Positions 4,848-5,639 of a stretch of DNA of 5,639 nucleotides are shown in pieces. The notes under the pieces are model-generated. The model was not told the DNA's origin, did not search any database, and was given only the letters and a program-made list of their open reading frames with translations. The first letter of the stretch is position 1, and every line of letters begins with the position of its first letter. Source of the stretch: Candidatus Peregrinibacteria bacterium (GTDB taxonomy: Bacteria > Patescibacteriota > Gracilibacteria > UBA1369 > UBA12463); NCBI GenBank assembly GCA_023245695.1, contig JAHFJT010000071.1:1-5639 (forward strand), read 5' to 3'. A program made the translations under genes and the position numbers.

Positions 4848-5639
4848 ATGGCTGACCAGACCCCACAATTCGACCATGTAAATTACGACGTTCTGGATGC
4901 GGCGAAACGAGCCTTTATTGAAGCTGGAAAGCGCACGCAGGAGTTTGCAAAAGAGTATGGATTCATCCCGGAGTCTGGCTTTGGTTCGAGTGCGAATGTT
5001 TTTTCTTTGGATTTGAGGCCTTTTTTGAAGGCAAACGCAGAGTCACTCCAGGTGACGCTGTTGCCCGAGGGTCTCGGCACGTCTGATGATGCGCGGCCGG
5101 AGGATATGACGGAGGAAGAGCTCTTGAAATTCTGGTACAACATTGGGATCAAGACGGTAGCTGTGATGACAAATGACGCAGCGGCAAGCGGCATGCAGAC
5201 GGTGCTTATTTCTTTGTACTTGCCGTCGAGCACGCCCGAACTGGTCTTCAATCCCGTGTTCATGAAAGGATTCCTGGATGGATTTGTAGAGGGTTGCCGA
5301 CAGGTGAAGTGCGTCTATTTTTCTGGTGAGACGCCGCAGCTGAAAGGTAAGCTTGTGGAAGGAAAGCTCGACATTGCGGGTGCGCTCTTTGGGCTCGTGC
5401 CTGCGGGGAAAAAGCCTGTGGATGGAACGGAATTAAGCGCGGGTGACACGATTGTTTTTGTGGAAAGTTCAGGTCCGCATGACAATGGATTCACGACGCT
5501 CCGACAGCTTGCCACGAAATTGCCACAGGGATATAGAACGAAACTTCTAGATGGTCGCATGTACTTTGAGGCGATCAATGCCCCTACGATCCTCTACACG
5601 GCGTTTGTACAGGACATGATGAAGGCAGACATTGCGATG
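4848..5639 (+). CDS. purM: PurM-like AIR synthase family protein (3' end outside the window)
   Basis: PurM (phosphoribosylformylglycinamidine cyclo-ligase) uses ATP to close the imidazole ring of AIR in purine synthesis. ATG 4848 opens a frame that stays open to the window end, giving 264 residues of a family that usually has about 345. Family landmarks appear in order: LLPEGLGTS (71-79) at the ATP-site position; IGIKTVAVMTND (99-110), like IGIDLVAMCVND; GETPQ (160-164), like GGETAEMPG; LDIAGALFGLV (174-184); GDTIVFVESSG then PHDNG (199-214), like SSGLHSNG; and APTILY (245-250), like PTRIY. The first motif normally reads DGVGTK; here it is EGLGTS, so a conserved Asp and Lys are changed. The N-terminus is also diverged. 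It could be a true but fast-evolving PurM, or a paralogue with another substrate. No other purine genes are visible. The family is confident, the exact reaction less so. Confidence 0.82.
   Translation, partial: MADQTPQFDHVNYDVLDAAKRAFIEAGKRTQEFAKEYGFIPESGFGSSANVFSLDLRPFLKANAESLQVTLLPEGLGTSDDARPEDMTEEELLKFWYNIGIKTVAVMTNDAAASGMQTVLISLYLPSSTPELVFNPVFMKGFLDGFVEGCRQVKCVYFSGETPQLKGKLVEGKLDIAGALFGLVPAGKKPVDGTELSAGDTIVFVESSGPHDNGFTTLRQLATKLPQGYRTKLLDGRMYFEAINAPTILYTAFVQDMMKADIAM

Noticed and set aside
4883..5578. Minus-strand open frames of 126 and 87 codons.
   Set aside because: They are antisense to the PurM-like gene, which has conserved motifs in order. The minus frames have Ser/Pro-rich shadow composition.
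1..5639. CRISPR array, tRNA, rRNA, transposase or toxin-antitoxin genes.
   Set aside because: No regularly spaced direct repeats with unique spacers, no tRNA-like cloverleaf and no such protein motifs were seen on either strand.

Overview
The window looks like bacterial chromosome of moderate GC content, read with the standard code. The four visible stop codons are TAA (three) and TAG (one), and no gene needs an in-frame TGA. The proteins are clear but divergent homologues of housekeeping and DNA-uptake families: NusA, a PilB/GspE ATPase, DprA and a PurM-like AIR synthase. One further protein is unrecognised. This divergence, the short single-domain NusA tail and the short, Shine-Dalgarno-poor leaders would fit a Patescibacteria/CPR lineage such as Peregrinibacteria. 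That placement is an inference from general resemblance and no marker in the window settles it.

Layout. Positions 1-337 (+) are the 3' end of nusA. It converges on a minus-strand gene (1410 to 376) for an unrecognised 344-residue protein with a degenerate FHA-like C-terminus. Both genes appear to end in one bidirectional hairpin terminator at about 357-392. A 193-bp divergent promoter region (1411-1603) separates that gene from a pilB/gspE-type ATPase gene (1604-3355, +). This ATPase gene converges on dprA (4707 to 3589, -). The 233 bp between them (3356-3588) hold a cluster of related palindromes built on TGTATATC/GATATACA. A 140-bp divergent promoter region (4708-4847) then separates dprA from a purM-like gene that starts at 4848 (+) and runs off the window.

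The five genes alternate strictly in strand, so each is probably its own transcription unit. PilB (motor for type IV pilus assembly) and DprA (loader of RecA on incoming single-stranded DNA) are two parts of natural transformation machinery. Their presence as neighbours suggests DNA-uptake capacity, but no ComEC, ComEA, pilin or PilC/PilT gene is visible. NusA and PurM are housekeeping neighbours.

The most unusual signal is the palindrome cluster at 3399-3587. Two of its 21-bp copies share an identical GATTT centre, while two adjacent arm positions have changed in a fully compensatory way.
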